Assembly (NCBI GenBank): GCA_000733355.1
Contig: JNVV01000023.1
Coordinates: 137,083-201,082, forward strand
Direction: 5' to 3'
DNA: 64,000 nucleotides
DNA from: Falciphora oryzae
Lineage: Eukaryota > Ascomycota > Sordariomycetes > Magnaporthales > Magnaporthaceae
Shown: piece by piece, positions 54,064-64,000 of the stretch
Position numbering within the stretch: position 1 is the first letter of the stretch
Layout of the letters: every line of letters starts with the position of its first letter
Program-made: the position numbers and the translations under genes
The notes under the pieces: generated by a model
Database searches by the model: none
Seen by the model: only the letters and a program-made list of their open reading frames with translations
What the model was told of the DNA's origin: nothing

Positions 54064-55017
54064 ATGTACTTCTCCACCCACGCCGCCGCCAAGGCCGTGC
54101 TGGCCGTGGCCCTCGTAAGCCAAGCGGCGGCCATGTCCACGGCGCAGCCGCCGTCAGCCGTGCTCGCGGTCCGCGACGCCGTGGCCGCCCAGCCGGGCGT
54201 CAACCTGCAGGCGGCCCCCGCCTACTTCCGCCGTGGGCTCGGGACGTCCAAGTACAAGGGCGACGGCACCACCAGGGTCGCGCAGCAGCCGCCCAAGGGC
54301 CCCCTCCGGAGGCGCGACAGCGGCCTGGAGGCCCGCGCGATGCAGGGGAAACCCCGCCGCAATCGCAAGAGTGGCGGCACCACCGAGGTCGCGCAGCAGC
54401 CGCCCAAGGGCCCCCTCCGGAGGCGCGACGTCGCCGACGAGGAGGCCGAGCAGCTCGTCGCCCGCGCCACGTACTCCAGGGTCCCGAGCAATCCCCCGAA
54501 CCCCCAGATTGTCGCCGCGGCCCAGGCCGCCAGGGAGGCCAGGCTCCGCGGCAAGCACGGCAAGCGCGACGTCGCCCTCGACGAGGAGGCCGACGAGGCC
54601 GCCCCCGAGCTCCAGGCCCGGGCGCCAAAGAGGAAGGGCGCCCCCAAGACGTACGGGCTTGCCGTCTGTGGCAAGGGCGGCACCGGCTCTTGCGCGTGGA
54701 AGCGCGACGTTGACGAGGGGGCCGACGAGGCCGCCCCCGAGCTCCAGGCCCGGGAGCCGAAGAAGGGCCACTTTGCCTATTACGGCCCAGGCGGCGTTGG
54801 CTACCCCCCGAAGCGTATCGTCAACGAGGAGGCCGACGAGGCCGCCCCCGCCGAGCTCGAGACCCGCCAGCCGACCATGAACTTCAAGCCCGTGCCGGGC
54901 AAGCAGTACGGGGCCTCCGCGTGCGGCAAGGGCCGCCGGCAGAGCAGCTGCTCGTGGAAGCGCGACGCCGAGGAGGCCGAGGAGCTTGCCGCTCTCGACG
55001 AGGAGGCCGAAGAGTAA
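54064..55017 (+). CDS. Secreted repeat precursor with dibasic cleavage sites (candidate KEP/RiPP-like or pheromone-like)
   Basis: 317 aa. ATG at 54,064, after CCACCCACC, gives a clean signal peptide (AKAVLAVALVSQAAA). Beyond it the protein is modular: each block starts after RR or KR, has an acidic spacer (EEADEAAPELQAR and variants at about 174-186, 218-230, 255-268), then a basic or neutral core ending KR. Cores include two copies of VAQQPPKGPLRRR (72-84, 109-121), one with FAYYGPGGVGYPPKR, and two related ones with YG-x-x-x-CGKG...SC-x-WKR (197-214, 282-300). The Cys pair then Trp-Lys-Arg recalls fungal alpha-pheromone precursors, but the usual WC...GQ-CW core is absent; the acidic-spacer/KR pattern also fits Kex2-processed repeat proteins, including dikaritin-type RiPP precursors. 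No modifying enzyme lies nearby. The stop overlaps a perfect GTAAGT donor (55,014-55,019), so the C-terminus could differ after splicing. Confidence 0.75.
   Translation: MYFSTHAAAKAVLAVALVSQAAAMSTAQPPSAVLAVRDAVAAQPGVNLQAAPAYFRRGLGTSKYKGDGTTRVAQQPPKGPLRRRDSGLEARAMQGKPRRNRKSGGTTEVAQQPPKGPLRRRDVADEEAEQLVARATYSRVPSNPPNPQIVAAAQAAREARLRGKHGKRDVALDEEADEAAPELQARAPKRKGAPKTYGLAVCGKGGTGSCAWKRDVDEGADEAAPELQAREPKKGHFAYYGPGGVGYPPKRIVNEEADEAAPAELETRQPTMNFKPVPGKQYGASACGKGRRQSSCSWKRDAEEAEELAALDEEAEE
54265..54429 (+). repeat. Two near-identical 54-base units inside the precursor gene
   Basis: 54,265-54,318 and 54,376-54,429 differ only at the AGG/GAG codon and encode GTT(R/E)VAQQPPKGPLRRRD. Such DNA identity points to recent duplication or conversion between units. 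Confidence 0.8.
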
Positions 55018-55233
55018 GTAGGCTGAGGACCAGGGTTTGCTCCCCCGGTCAGCATCTGCTTCTCGCGCGGGGGAAGGGGGATCCCCCTCCCCATGAAAGG
55101 GAAGGACGGTCGCTGAGTCCCGGCATGCTAGGCCCAAGATCGGAGGACTTGTGGTGCGAATGCATTTGGGTTGATTCTTTTTCCTCTTCCTTTTATTTTT
55201 GCCGTTTTGGTTTCCAGCGACTTTAGCCACGGA
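55018..55233. other. 3' region of the precursor gene up to the gap
   Basis: Non-coding unless the GTAAGT at 55,014 is used; a CTAG acceptor near 55,132 would add a short in-frame tail. Confidence 0.3.
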
Positions 55234-55274
55234 NNNNNNNNNNNNNNNNNNNNNNNNNNNNNNNNNNNNNNNNN
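55234..55274. other. Assembly gap (41 N)
   Basis: The bases are unknown. Confidence 0.99.
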
Positions 55275-58200
55275 GTTGCCGCATAGCACTGATCAGGTTC
55301 GTAGCCGATTGGCTGGAGGCGAATGGTTTCTTTTCCCTCTTTAGCTGAATATTAGACACGTGCCGCAAGTTTCAGGCATCGAATGTCATGTGCCTGTCAG
55401 CCAGGCAACAAACATGCTCCTCTCAGAGCCCGACGCGACCCTCCCTGCGTCCCCCAGCGGCCAGTCAAGTTACGTAAAGTATGAGAACGTGCGTGATGCT
55501 GGCGGCAGGCAGCGCGGCTGTCTCGTCGATCACGGACGGATGGGCACGCGCGCACATGTGGGCAAGGTATGTTTATGTTGTGTATTGTCCTGCAACAGCA
55601 AACACGACTGGAGCCACGTTTTTGAGCCGACCCGCCCGGACGGGTTCTCGCCGGCCCAACCGACGTCTGCGTGCGGCACAGCTGCAGCAGCCCAGGCGCC
55701 CGGCAAAACGATTCGCTCTGGACGGCCGGGGCCCGGTGAGGGCGATGACCGGTGCGACATGCAACATCGAGACCCTTTGGCCCGCCCGTCCCACGCAGGG
55801 CTTGTCTGGACCTTTTCGGGGCACCCGTCGACTTGCTGATGGATGTGCCGCTTCCTGGTGCGAATAATCTGTAGCTTCCGCCTAATTATAGCCTGGATGC
55901 GGTCAACTTTCTATCTAGGCTAGCACTTACATACTCAGTAGTCTGTACTAAGTAGACGGACTCGACCTTGTTATTGGAAGCAAAACACGAGAAAATAAAC
56001 TTGGCGCTCCCACATTGGGTAGCAAGGCGAAAAATGCGCAAAAGTCCCAGTCGTTGGCTTGACGCCATCTCGTTTATTGGTGCGGAGATTGGGCGTAAGC
56101 GCGCGCCCAGCCAAGCACCCACCCACTCATGGAAGGTCTGGTGTGACGGATCACTGGTGACTGGCTCGTGGTTGGCACCCAACTTCCAATCCAGCAAATC
56201 GAACATGACGCTTGTGCACTTGCATGCAGCAAGCATGCATATGAGATGCAGCATGCAGAGGGGAGAAAAAAAAAACCCCCCAGAAAGGAAGACGCTGGAA
56301 ACTGGAAACGGAGGAAGCCTGGCCCGCCATGGGATGTCAGTCACCCATCTTCGAAGCGCTGGTCCATGACCAAACGGGTCTAAGCTTCCCCCGTCCCATG
56401 GTTTGCCGCCGGTCCCCCCAATCCGCGCTTTTTTTTCTTCGCTCGTCTTTTTCTCTTTTGGCGTCGGGATCGTCACCCGTGATTTGACGCACCCCAGGCA
56501 GGCTCTCTTCTCTCCCCACCCCCGGCGCCGCTGCTGCCGGGCAGCTTCAGAGTTGGGACGGCGACCTCGGATTCTGGGCCTGTGGGAAAGATGGGACCGT
56601 CCTGAGAGACTGTTGCCGGCCTTTATTTTACCCTCGTTGGCAGCTTTCTTGGCCCGGGCGCGGGTAACCCCCTCCGACGGGGTCATGCTGTTTGCTTGGC
56701 GGGTTCCGGTTTAGGCAATGGAATTTTGAGATATCGATTCAATAGAAAAAAAAATATAGCACGCACGTGCTTCCCCGTCGCAGCGTGGATGCGGATGCGT
56801 TTCTCGCCAGCCTATTTCTCACGCCGGGAAGACATTTTGAAGATCCGGAGCCCGCGGACTAGAGGTGGCAGCATCGACGATGGGAACTTCAAATATGGAG
56901 AGGAATTGCTCGGTATCCTTTGGCGTCGTTCATCCGGTCTTGTCTTGTCACATCAGTCATCGGCGAAACGGCAAGACGAGGGAATACAAAAATGGGGGGG
57001 CCTAAAAAAAGAAGGCACGGAAAGGCCAGATCTTGTTCGATCGTGGCGTTCCGGGGCTTTCCCCCGATGATCACCGGCTCTCCTGGTGGTCCATGGGCGC
57101 ACAAAAACAGACGATGTATAGTTTGTAAAGAAACAAATATGCTTAGCAGCTCGGTGGTCGGGCCGAGTGGCTTCGGCAACCTACGGCGTTCCCGACGACC
57201 GGACAGGGGCGCCCAAGTCTGTTGGAGCCAGCAGCATTGATGGCTTTGCCCTGATTTTCAATGGGTAAACTTCCTGGACCCACGAAACGCCCGCCTTTCC
57301 CAGCCAGCTCCCAGTAGCAAAGTCACACGCAGCAGTCTCGACAACTCAGGCGCCAGCTGGCAGGAATTTTTTTTTCTTTCTTCCTTCGCCGTTGGCAGCA
57401 AAGATCCCTGCGTGCATCTGTGGGTTGTCTGGTGCAGATAAAAAAATGCACGGTTTTCCCGCCTGCGTGGAGCCCCTGTCAGGAGTTCAGAGTTCAGGGG
57501 CTTCTGCTCCGTCTCACAGTGCCAAACGGAAAATACGACCACCTGTAACACGCCAGGAGGCTCTGCTTTGCTCCCCTTTTTGTGGCGCGGGCCAGAGCCA
57601 CGCGACTTCTTTCCCTCCCGCATCACGTCACGGCCAGCGAACACGTAAAATAAACAAGCAATGGAGGGGGGTGAGGTGGATTTTGCCGAGGAGGGGTCGG
57701 GGACTGGGAAAGGGGGCGAGATCTCCTGCCAGGGAGGTTGCTCGTTGTCTCAGACATGCACAATTCAATTTCGAAGGCGGCGGGGGAGGGCGAGCAGACA
57801 TGCATCACTGCAAGAAAGATCCCGTCGGAAGCAAGGGATGGGAAAACGGATGAAAGCAAACATGAAGGCAAGACATGCACCGAAGACAGAAAGAAACATG
57901 ACGGCATTCGACATGGGCCTGGGCCCGGCCTGGCCAGACTGGGCCCTGTTTTTTTTTTTTTTTTTTTTTTGTGGCTGCGGCGCTGGCCGCGGTGCGGTTG
58001 ATGGCCGCAGCACCAAAAAAGGGTGGCGTGAAGCGCTTACTCCCCCGCCCAAGCTTGGCCGCATGCCGGTTGCGAAACTCTGTTTGTCCGGCCCTCACCG
58101 AGAGAACAGAGGGGATTTCCCCTACATCCACATGTGGCCTTTCGTCTTCTCCTTTTTGGATGCTCCGCAAACTGGCGTGTTCCTTCGAGTCGGTAGCGTG

Positions 58201-60050
58201 TTTCCAGGCGGGACGGGCTGCGCGGACCCAGCTGTGGGAATGCGCATAAATTCGCCCGTGCAGCCTCCGCCGCCGTCGACCAGCAAGGTCTGTCCCAGGT
58301 CGGCCTAGTATACACAGTAACTGGTGTCAATGCCGGTCCGTCGGGGCCCTTTATTTTTGTGTGCATTGGTTGTTCGGCTGGGATTAACGTCCCAAGATTT
58401 TGTTTCCACATGGCCGAGATGGTGTGCTGGAGACACGAGGGGACACGAAGGGGGATCATCCCTGGAGGGTTTGGTTTGGAACGGCTGATTTCCCATTTGG
58501 ACCTTCTGGCCTTCTTCTTCAGACACGACGCTGTGTCAAATCGTCCCACCCACTTTTCCTATCGAGGCTTAATTGACGGTGGTGCCCCTGGTTGCGCGGG
58601 CGAGGGACCGAGATCATGGCCTGCTGCCACCTGTAGGTAGATTCAACGAGTCGATCGATGCTCACAGCACGCCCAACCGGCAAGCGCAAACAACGCGAGA
58701 AGGAGGAGCCGACCCCCAAATACCCGTTCGGGGCGCTTGGTCCCTTGACTGCCTTTTGCGTAATGTTTCCCCGTGCTATGGTGCAACCCGCCAGGGCGCC
58801 CACCCATCACAGGCTGCCCTGCGTGCTGCAGGAGACGCACGCACAATTTGAGGGCCTGGCACGCCAGGCTGGGCTCTTCACTTTTGCCCCGCACAACGTG
58901 ATGCTTGATTGGGTGACGGCGCTTTAGCGAGCGCCCAACGGCCTGGCCTTGCTCATCATATTCTGCCCTCCACTGGTGACTCGATCGGTGATTTGCAGGC
59001 CGCCCCCATGTCGAGGCTGCTGGGCGAGACCACCCCTCCCTCCCGCTCCGTGCTTGCTTCTCCTCCTGGGCAATGAGGAAGGAACGCCCGCCTTGGAAGG
59101 CTGGAAGGGGTTGGATGAGGATGGCCTGCATCGCTGGCCGCCCAGGCCGATCGAAAAGAAACAAGCCGGGCCAGCGCGGCCACGGCAGGGGACCGCCCCA
59201 GATGGGGCCCCCAGGACGGGCCAGACGACGGCCACGGAACAATCAAAACCAGTCAATCAATCAATCAGGCAGGACGAAACGGGGTGCCCTTTTGGGCGGT
59301 GACTGCGCCGTTATTCTTAGCAGGTGTTCCTTAGCGCGGCAGGTCGCAGCGAGTAAGGGGACAAGGCCCAGTATCGATCGATTGCGACGGGGGACCCCTC
59401 ATTTGCTGGCGACGCCCTCTCGCAAGGGAACCCTCCTGACGCCTTTGGTTGGCTGGCAGACCCAGGCCGGGTTGACTTGACTTGCAAAAAACAAAAAGAT
59501 GTGCTTGCGCCGTGCAGTCGGCTGGTTCGGTCGTGCTCACTCGTGCTGTCCACTCTGCGGGTGCAGGCAGGGGGTGGAGAACAAGCAGAAAATGCAAAAA
59601 AGGGGAGGGGGCTTGCACGCTCCGTGGCTGCTTTCCTGCCCATCCCATGCATCTCCCACTGCCCAGGCCGGACGGATCAATCACGACGCTGGAATATCCG
59701 CTAGGGCCAGCCGATCCCTGCAAGCACCTTGGGTGTGTGTGCCACCACGGCCCAAACCTGCATCAAGCCCACAGCCAGAAAAGGGTGTGAGGGCGGCAGG
59801 GGGTGCCGGCTGGGGGTCCAGCCAGTCGCGCGTCCAGGTTTTGGCCACCTTCCATTGAGTGCCCCTCGCCTGTGCCTGCCCGGCCAGTCAGTGGAGTGGT
59901 GCCAGCTCGCCCGATGAGCCCGTCGCTTTGGCGTGGGCTCTCCCGGCTGCGAGGTGTAAAGGCCCTCTTTTTCCCATCTGGGGACGACTCGCCACTTTGG
60001 GCCAATCACGCCCGCCCCTGGCCCTGGCAGCCGAGCTCCATCCGCCGCTT
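55275..60050. other. 4.8 kb gene-poor stretch, no secure gene
   Basis: Many overlapping short frames, none with motifs or splice logic. Homopolymers include a T-run at 57,951-57,970. I see nothing that supports a gene, tRNA or element end. Confidence 0.4.
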
Positions 60051-60059
60051 GCCCTTTTC

Positions 60060-61574
60060 TCTCACGGCCGGCCCTCTTCGTCTTCTCCTTTTCCTTCCCT
60101 TATTTTTTTCTTCTTTTTCTTCCTTTCCGTCGTCAACAACACACCGCCCTTCCTTTCTTTTCTTTCTTCCCTCTCCCTTTTCGAATTTGGTCCGTCGTCG
60201 CTGCTGCTAGTCGTCCTTTTTTCTCAGAGTGTTCATTCAATAAAACAAAAAAAAAAAAAAAAGAAAAACAAGAAAAAAAAAGTTCGGCATTCAGTCATCC
60301 AGCTCACAGTTACCCGTCGGTTGTACCTTCCGCACCACTCAGCACACGCAGCACAGTAGAGCACAGCACTCGGCACCATCTCCAGAAGAAGAGTTGAAAA
60401 CCACCACACATCGTCGTCGCCTTTCAAAAAGAGGAACATCGCCCGCATCGCCAGATACCAAAAGACCGCATCTAATTCTTTGTACTTTATTGCGCCGCTT
60501 TTCTTCATTCTTGATTCACCGTTTTCTTTTTTCGCCCTTTAAGTCGGTACCACTCCGTCCAACGCACATAATTTCTTCCGACCGTCGACTCGCACCAAAC
60601 CAAGGTTGCCACAAACGCCAATCCCGATCGTTCGTCGACGCCGCCTCGAACCGCACACAAGAGAAAAAAAAAAAAAAGTCTTCTTCGTCGACAGCCGTGA
60701 AGGATTGTTAGAAGAAGGGACTGTTGATCGCCGGAAGGGGAGAAACACCCGCTCTTGCGTTTGTTCTTTTGCAGCCTACGAGACAGCACTCGCTTTCGGA
60801 GCTCATTCATTGGCCCCTGCGACAAAGAACCTGAGGTCCGCGCACTCCGCACCGTGGGCCTGGCTCGCCCCCCTGGCCGCTGCCTGCTGACATCCAATTT
60901 CAGACAAAGAGCGCCTTCCCTTGTCGAACATCTTTGGCCGACTCCCGCCTGCCGCGACGGTGCCGCCCAGCCTTTCTTCACCACCAGCGCCTGGAACGCG
61001 TGGATCCTAGACGGCCTCCCTCTCGTTTGTGCGACCGTCGCTGCTTCCCGCAAGCATCATCAATCGCCCTTCGCCAGACCCTTGGCCTGCCACTCATTCT
61101 CCCCCTCGTTTTACCGTCTTTATCATTCTGCACTTAGAAGATTGATTAATTCTCGCTCCCCTTTTGCGCGACGCCATCATCCCAGCATCGCCAATCTTCA
61201 GTCAGTTTCTTTTTCTTTTCTTTTTTTTTTTTTTTTTTTTTTTTTTGGGTCTGTCTTTTTGAACGACATTTCGCGTCCAACGACATCATTCCCCCATCAC
61301 ATACCTCCCAGAGAGATAGACTCGGCGCGACCAGGACGACATTCACGGCCGGCTCAAGATCGATTCTTCTGTCAACACTCTTCTCTTGGTCGACTAACGC
61401 CATCGTAATCTTGCCCTCGTCGCAGAGTTTTGCCATCCTTCGGCTATCTATCCTGTTTTAATTTGGCCTTCCATCGCCTGTTGGTTGTGGGATCGCGCCT
61501 CTCTCAGCCCCCGGCTACCGCATTCTGTTCTTTTCTCTACACCGAGTACGTTTGACGCTCAACCCGACTGAGCC
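60060..61574 (+). promoter_or_regulatory. Promoter and long pyrimidine-rich leader of the Q-rich gene
   Basis: From about 60,060 the plus strand becomes C/T-rich with T and A runs (60,241-60,282; 60,663-60,677; T-run at about 61,219-61,246) and has several upstream ATGs, one opening a 217-codon frame (60,755-61,408) of implausible composition. Long CT-rich leaders of this type are common before regulated fungal genes. Where transcription starts, and whether an intron lies in the leader, cannot be told. Confidence 0.4.
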
Positions 61575-63344
61575 ATGGACGCAGGCGGTCTCGCTCAGAT
61601 GTCCCAAGCAAACAACTTCGCCATGCGTCCGGCCGGTGGCCTGGCCTCGCGCCGCGGTGGCCAGGGTGTCGCGCCTCTGTCGTTCGACGCCCTCAAGTCC
61701 CCCGTCGAGCCCTCAGCCCCGACTCCCCGCACCACCGCCAGGTCGCACCTCCTCGCCGGTCTGCGGACTGCCCCCAAGTCGGCGACGGCTGCGACCTTCG
61801 CCGCCTCTGGTACTGTCACCGGAGTTCCCACCCAGGCCCGGAACAGGAACTCTATGGCTGCTAGCTATGGCCATGACACTCTTCTCAACGGACCCAAGAC
61901 GTCGATCCCCGCTGGATTTGCCCTCCAGCAGCAGCAGCAGCAAGCCTTCGCCGGCTATGCTCAGCAGGCTCAGCAGCAGCAGGCTCAGCAGCAGGCCCAA
62001 CAGCAACAAGCTCAGGCTCAGGCTCAGGCCCAGGCTCTTCAACAGCAACAGGCTCACCTCCAGCAGCAGCAACAGCAGCTCTACACGGCTGACCAGATTC
62101 TCGCCCCTCCCGAGATCCACATCGAGGAGCAGTCTCCTGAGCACATGGACCCTGCTGTCTACGCCAATCTTGTTAGCACCAACTTGTACCTTGCTCAGCA
62201 ACAGCAGCGCCTCCAGCAGCAGCTCATGAGCCTGCAGGCTGCTCAGCAGCAGTTCCAGAACCTCAACCTGAATGGGCAGTCGGCCTACCACAATGTGTAC
62301 CAGCAGCAGCAGCAGCAGGCCCACCTTAACATGCTGATGCAGGGCATGGCCACCGGCCAGGGCACTATCTACACGGTGTTCGACCCCGCCACCGGACAGA
62401 ACTCGTACTACCTTGACCAGAGCACCGCTCAGAACCAGCAGTACGACCAGTTTAACGGTGGCTATCAGCCTCAGCAGGCCCCCCGTGTTCAGGTGTCGCC
62501 CCCGCCCGCCGAGATGAACAACGGCTTCCGTAACAACTCGCCGCCCCGCAGGTTCGAGTCGCCTGAGCAGCACGCCCCTCTGCCGCCCCCGAGCGCCAAC
62601 GCCTTCCGCCGTGGTCACAAGAAGTCCGGGTCGGTGTCGAACAAGGATGGCTCGCTCTCGGTGGCTGTGAACGACGCCGCCTCCAAGACCCCCGGCCCTA
62701 AGACCGCCTCGTTCCCGCTCACCCCGTCGACTGGCGGATACGGTCCTGGCCAGGCTCGCGCCGGAGAGCACCCCGTTCGTCAGCCGCGTGGCCCTCCCAG
62801 CTTCGACGAGCTTCGCTCCAAGCCGACCTCCAAGCACGAGGGCAGCAAGAACTTCGCCGGCCGCACCCGGCGCTCTGCTCTGAGCAACCTTGTCCGCGCC
62901 GGCATCACTCGCCGCCAGGTCACGAGCACTGGCAGCTCGGGCACCATCAGCCCCATATCGGAGACTGCTGAGGAGCTTCCCACCCCCCTTACTGAGGACG
63001 GTGAGTCTGTTTCCGGACGCAGCGGGTCCGGCAGCCTCAACGGCGACGACGATGACTGCGCCCCTCCGAGCTCCCGCACCTCGACCGGCAGCTGGGGCGC
63101 CATTGGATCGGACCGCCCCAGCTCCCGCCAGAAGAAGGCCCGCCAGCAGAGTGTTGACAGCCTCAGCAACTCTAGCGACAACGAGAACGGCAGCGTAGGA
63201 GGATCATCCTTTGCCAGCGTTTTCAAGGGCACCGGCAAGCCCCAAGGCAACGAGGCAGGTGGTCAGCGCAAGGCACCCATGATCGTTCTGGGTCGCGGCG
63301 CGGAGAAGCGGAAGACTGTACCCGGCGCGGTTCCCGTGGCTTAA
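61575..63344 (+). CDS. Q-rich conserved fungal protein, 589 aa
   Basis: A single exon from ATG at 61,575 (GAGCCATGG context). The N-terminal 110 residues are Ser/Ala/Pro-rich with APLSFDALKSPVEPSAPTPR. A Gln-dominated region follows (about 117-165), interrupted by Ala, then EIHIEEQSPEHMDPAVYANL and a second Gln-rich coiled-coil-like segment (LAQQQQRLQQQLMSLQAAQQ). Beyond it are FDPATGQNSYYLDQ, a disordered Pro/Ser part, then a conserved-looking basic block (PPSFDELRSKPTSKHEGSKN; RRSALSNLVRAGITRRQ), an acidic Ser-rich part and a C-terminal APMIVLGRGAEKRK. No RNA-binding domain, kinase or TM helix is evident. Similar Q-rich proteins occur across Pezizomycotina; a role in RNA granules or as a regulator is only a guess. 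The CAG/CAA tracts may vary in length between strains. Confidence 0.85.
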   Translation: MDAGGLAQMSQANNFAMRPAGGLASRRGGQGVAPLSFDALKSPVEPSAPTPRTTARSHLLAGLRTAPKSATAATFAASGTVTGVPTQARNRNSMAASYGHDTLLNGPKTSIPAGFALQQQQQQAFAGYAQQAQQQQAQQQAQQQQAQAQAQAQALQQQQAHLQQQQQQLYTADQILAPPEIHIEEQSPEHMDPAVYANLVSTNLYLAQQQQRLQQQLMSLQAAQQQFQNLNLNGQSAYHNVYQQQQQQAHLNMLMQGMATGQGTIYTVFDPATGQNSYYLDQSTAQNQQYDQFNGGYQPQQAPRVQVSPPPAEMNNGFRNNSPPRRFESPEQHAPLPPPSANAFRRGHKKSGSVSNKDGSLSVAVNDAASKTPGPKTASFPLTPSTGGYGPGQARAGEHPVRQPRGPPSFDELRSKPTSKHEGSKNFAGRTRRSALSNLVRAGITRRQVTSTGSSGTISPISETAEELPTPLTEDGESVSGRSGSGSLNGDDDDCAPPSSRTSTGSWGAIGSDRPSSRQKKARQQSVDSLSNSSDNENGSVGGSSFASVFKGTGKPQGNEAGGQRKAPMIVLGRGAEKRKTVPGAVPVA

Positions 63345-64000
63345 TGCTTGCGGACGAGCCAAGATGTGGGGGAGTTTTCTTTCGCTTTTCACGACCGGAG
63401 TTCTTTGGGCACTGTTCTTGCATTTGACCTTTTGTGTTCCATTTCATTCCCACCGTTCCCCTTCACAACAAAGACGTTTTCTTACATAACGTAATTAACG
63501 ATCATGTCTCCAACCCACGTCTCTCATTCCTTCGTTCAGTATCCCGCAATCTCGCGCCTCCCCTCCATCGTGGACGACAGTTCCCGCGCCGGCCTGGAGG
63601 GTCGAGCAATGTTCTTTTCGCCCTGGAACGAAACAGAGCAGGCATTTGTAGCCTGGCTACTAGGCCTCTTGGGTAGACCTCTCGAGTCCTGCGGCCACTC
63701 TGGTCTTTGCTTCCTGATCCCTTTTCGGCTTGTGGTGGATCTGGGATATTGGGAAAGGAGAGAGAGTATACGGCGTTGATCTGGGGATTTGCGCATTTTC
63801 CTTATCAAACGGGGAATCTCCTTTTTTCTCCTTTCCTCGGCAAATTGTTTCTTACTCTTCTCATCACACCTCTCGGTTGCACTTGATACGGGAACCCATT
63901 CACCCATTCTTGGTCATTCTGCTTCTTCTCACTGTCACCATTAGGGACTTTGCATTGCTTAGTTACGGGTTGATTTCTGCGTCTTTCGTGTTCTTTTGGT
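63345..64000. other. 3' flank of the Q-rich gene
   Basis: T-rich DNA typical of a fungal 3' UTR, then sequence to the window edge with no gene visible. Confidence 0.4.

Noticed and set aside
54154..55368. 404-codon open frame, minus strand
   Set aside because: Antisense to the repeat precursor and running through an N gap; Leu/Gly/Ala-rich shadow of the GC-rich coding strand.
53071..55700. RiPP (dikaritin-type) biosynthetic cluster around the precursor
   Set aside because: No UstYa-like, tyrosinase, methyltransferase or transporter gene is visible within reach, so only the precursor itself is claimed.
60755..61408. 217-codon upstream frame before the Q-rich gene
   Set aside because: Phe runs come from the T tract and there are no motifs; treated as leader sequence.
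61713..62837. 374-codon open frame, minus strand, poly-Leu
   Set aside because: Antisense of CAG/CAA repeats yields Leu runs; the plus frame has the natural composition and longer length.
1..64000. tRNA, rRNA and CRISPR features
   Set aside because: I looked for B-box-like GGTTCGANTCC with a matching acceptor stem and for spaced direct repeats; a few partial B-box matches (for example near 33,443) had no supporting stem structure.

Overview
The window is nuclear DNA of a filamentous ascomycete, most likely a Sordariomycete close to Magnaporthales (the rice-blast / take-all lineage). The support is: short spliceosomal introns (46-146 bases; one of 421) with GT-AG borders, and one GC-AG; a Pot2/Fot1-type transposon; an FHA-type kinase pseudogene of a kind I associate with Magnaporthe; and single-copy fungal genes (an Mbp1-type APSES factor, an Mcr1-type cytochrome b5 reductase). 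Lineage is inference; fungal origin is secure. There are no operons, CRISPR arrays or bacterial signals.

Left part (1-25 kb) is an accessory, decaying region. 958-4290 is a nest of TA-flanked elements: an outer element with ~345-base inverted arms, a Pot2-like element of 1860 bases with a dead transposase, and two copies of a hairpin MITE that borrows Pot2-like ends. Next come a collapsed tannase/feruloyl-esterase pseudogene (5.0-5.6 kb), a fungal membrane-anchored protein (6.7-8.1 kb), and a tandem pair of DUF7708-like genes (one broken, 8.4-8.8 kb; one apparently intact, 10.3-11.1 kb) separated by two Tourist-like MITEs. A GH10 xylanase (11.6-12.8 kb) is intact. Remnants follow of a multi-TM protein (13.6-14.3 kb), an unknown gene (18.1-19.05 kb) and an FHA-kinase (22.5-24.0 kb). 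Between them sit an intact low-complexity protein (15.7-17.2 kb) and an intact secreted nuclease (19.8-21.7 kb).

Middle part (25-43 kb) is gene-poor: a conserved fungal protein of unknown role (26.1-27.4 kb), a one-TM low-complexity protein (31.4-33.3 kb), then nearly 10 kb in which I find no secure gene, with a 424-base N gap.

Right part (43-64 kb) holds intact, mostly core genes: the Mbp1-like cell-cycle transcription factor, an AKR7-type aldo-keto reductase, a GPI-anchored proline-rich protein, mitochondrial NADH-cytochrome b5 reductase, a repeat-rich secreted precursor with dibasic cleavage sites, and a long Q-rich protein behind a long leader. The genes do not form one visible pathway. 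The most novel item is the repeat precursor at 54,064-55,017, a candidate Kex2-processed peptide (KEP/RiPP-like or pheromone-like) gene with acidic spacers and paired-Cys cores ending in Trp-Lys-Arg.
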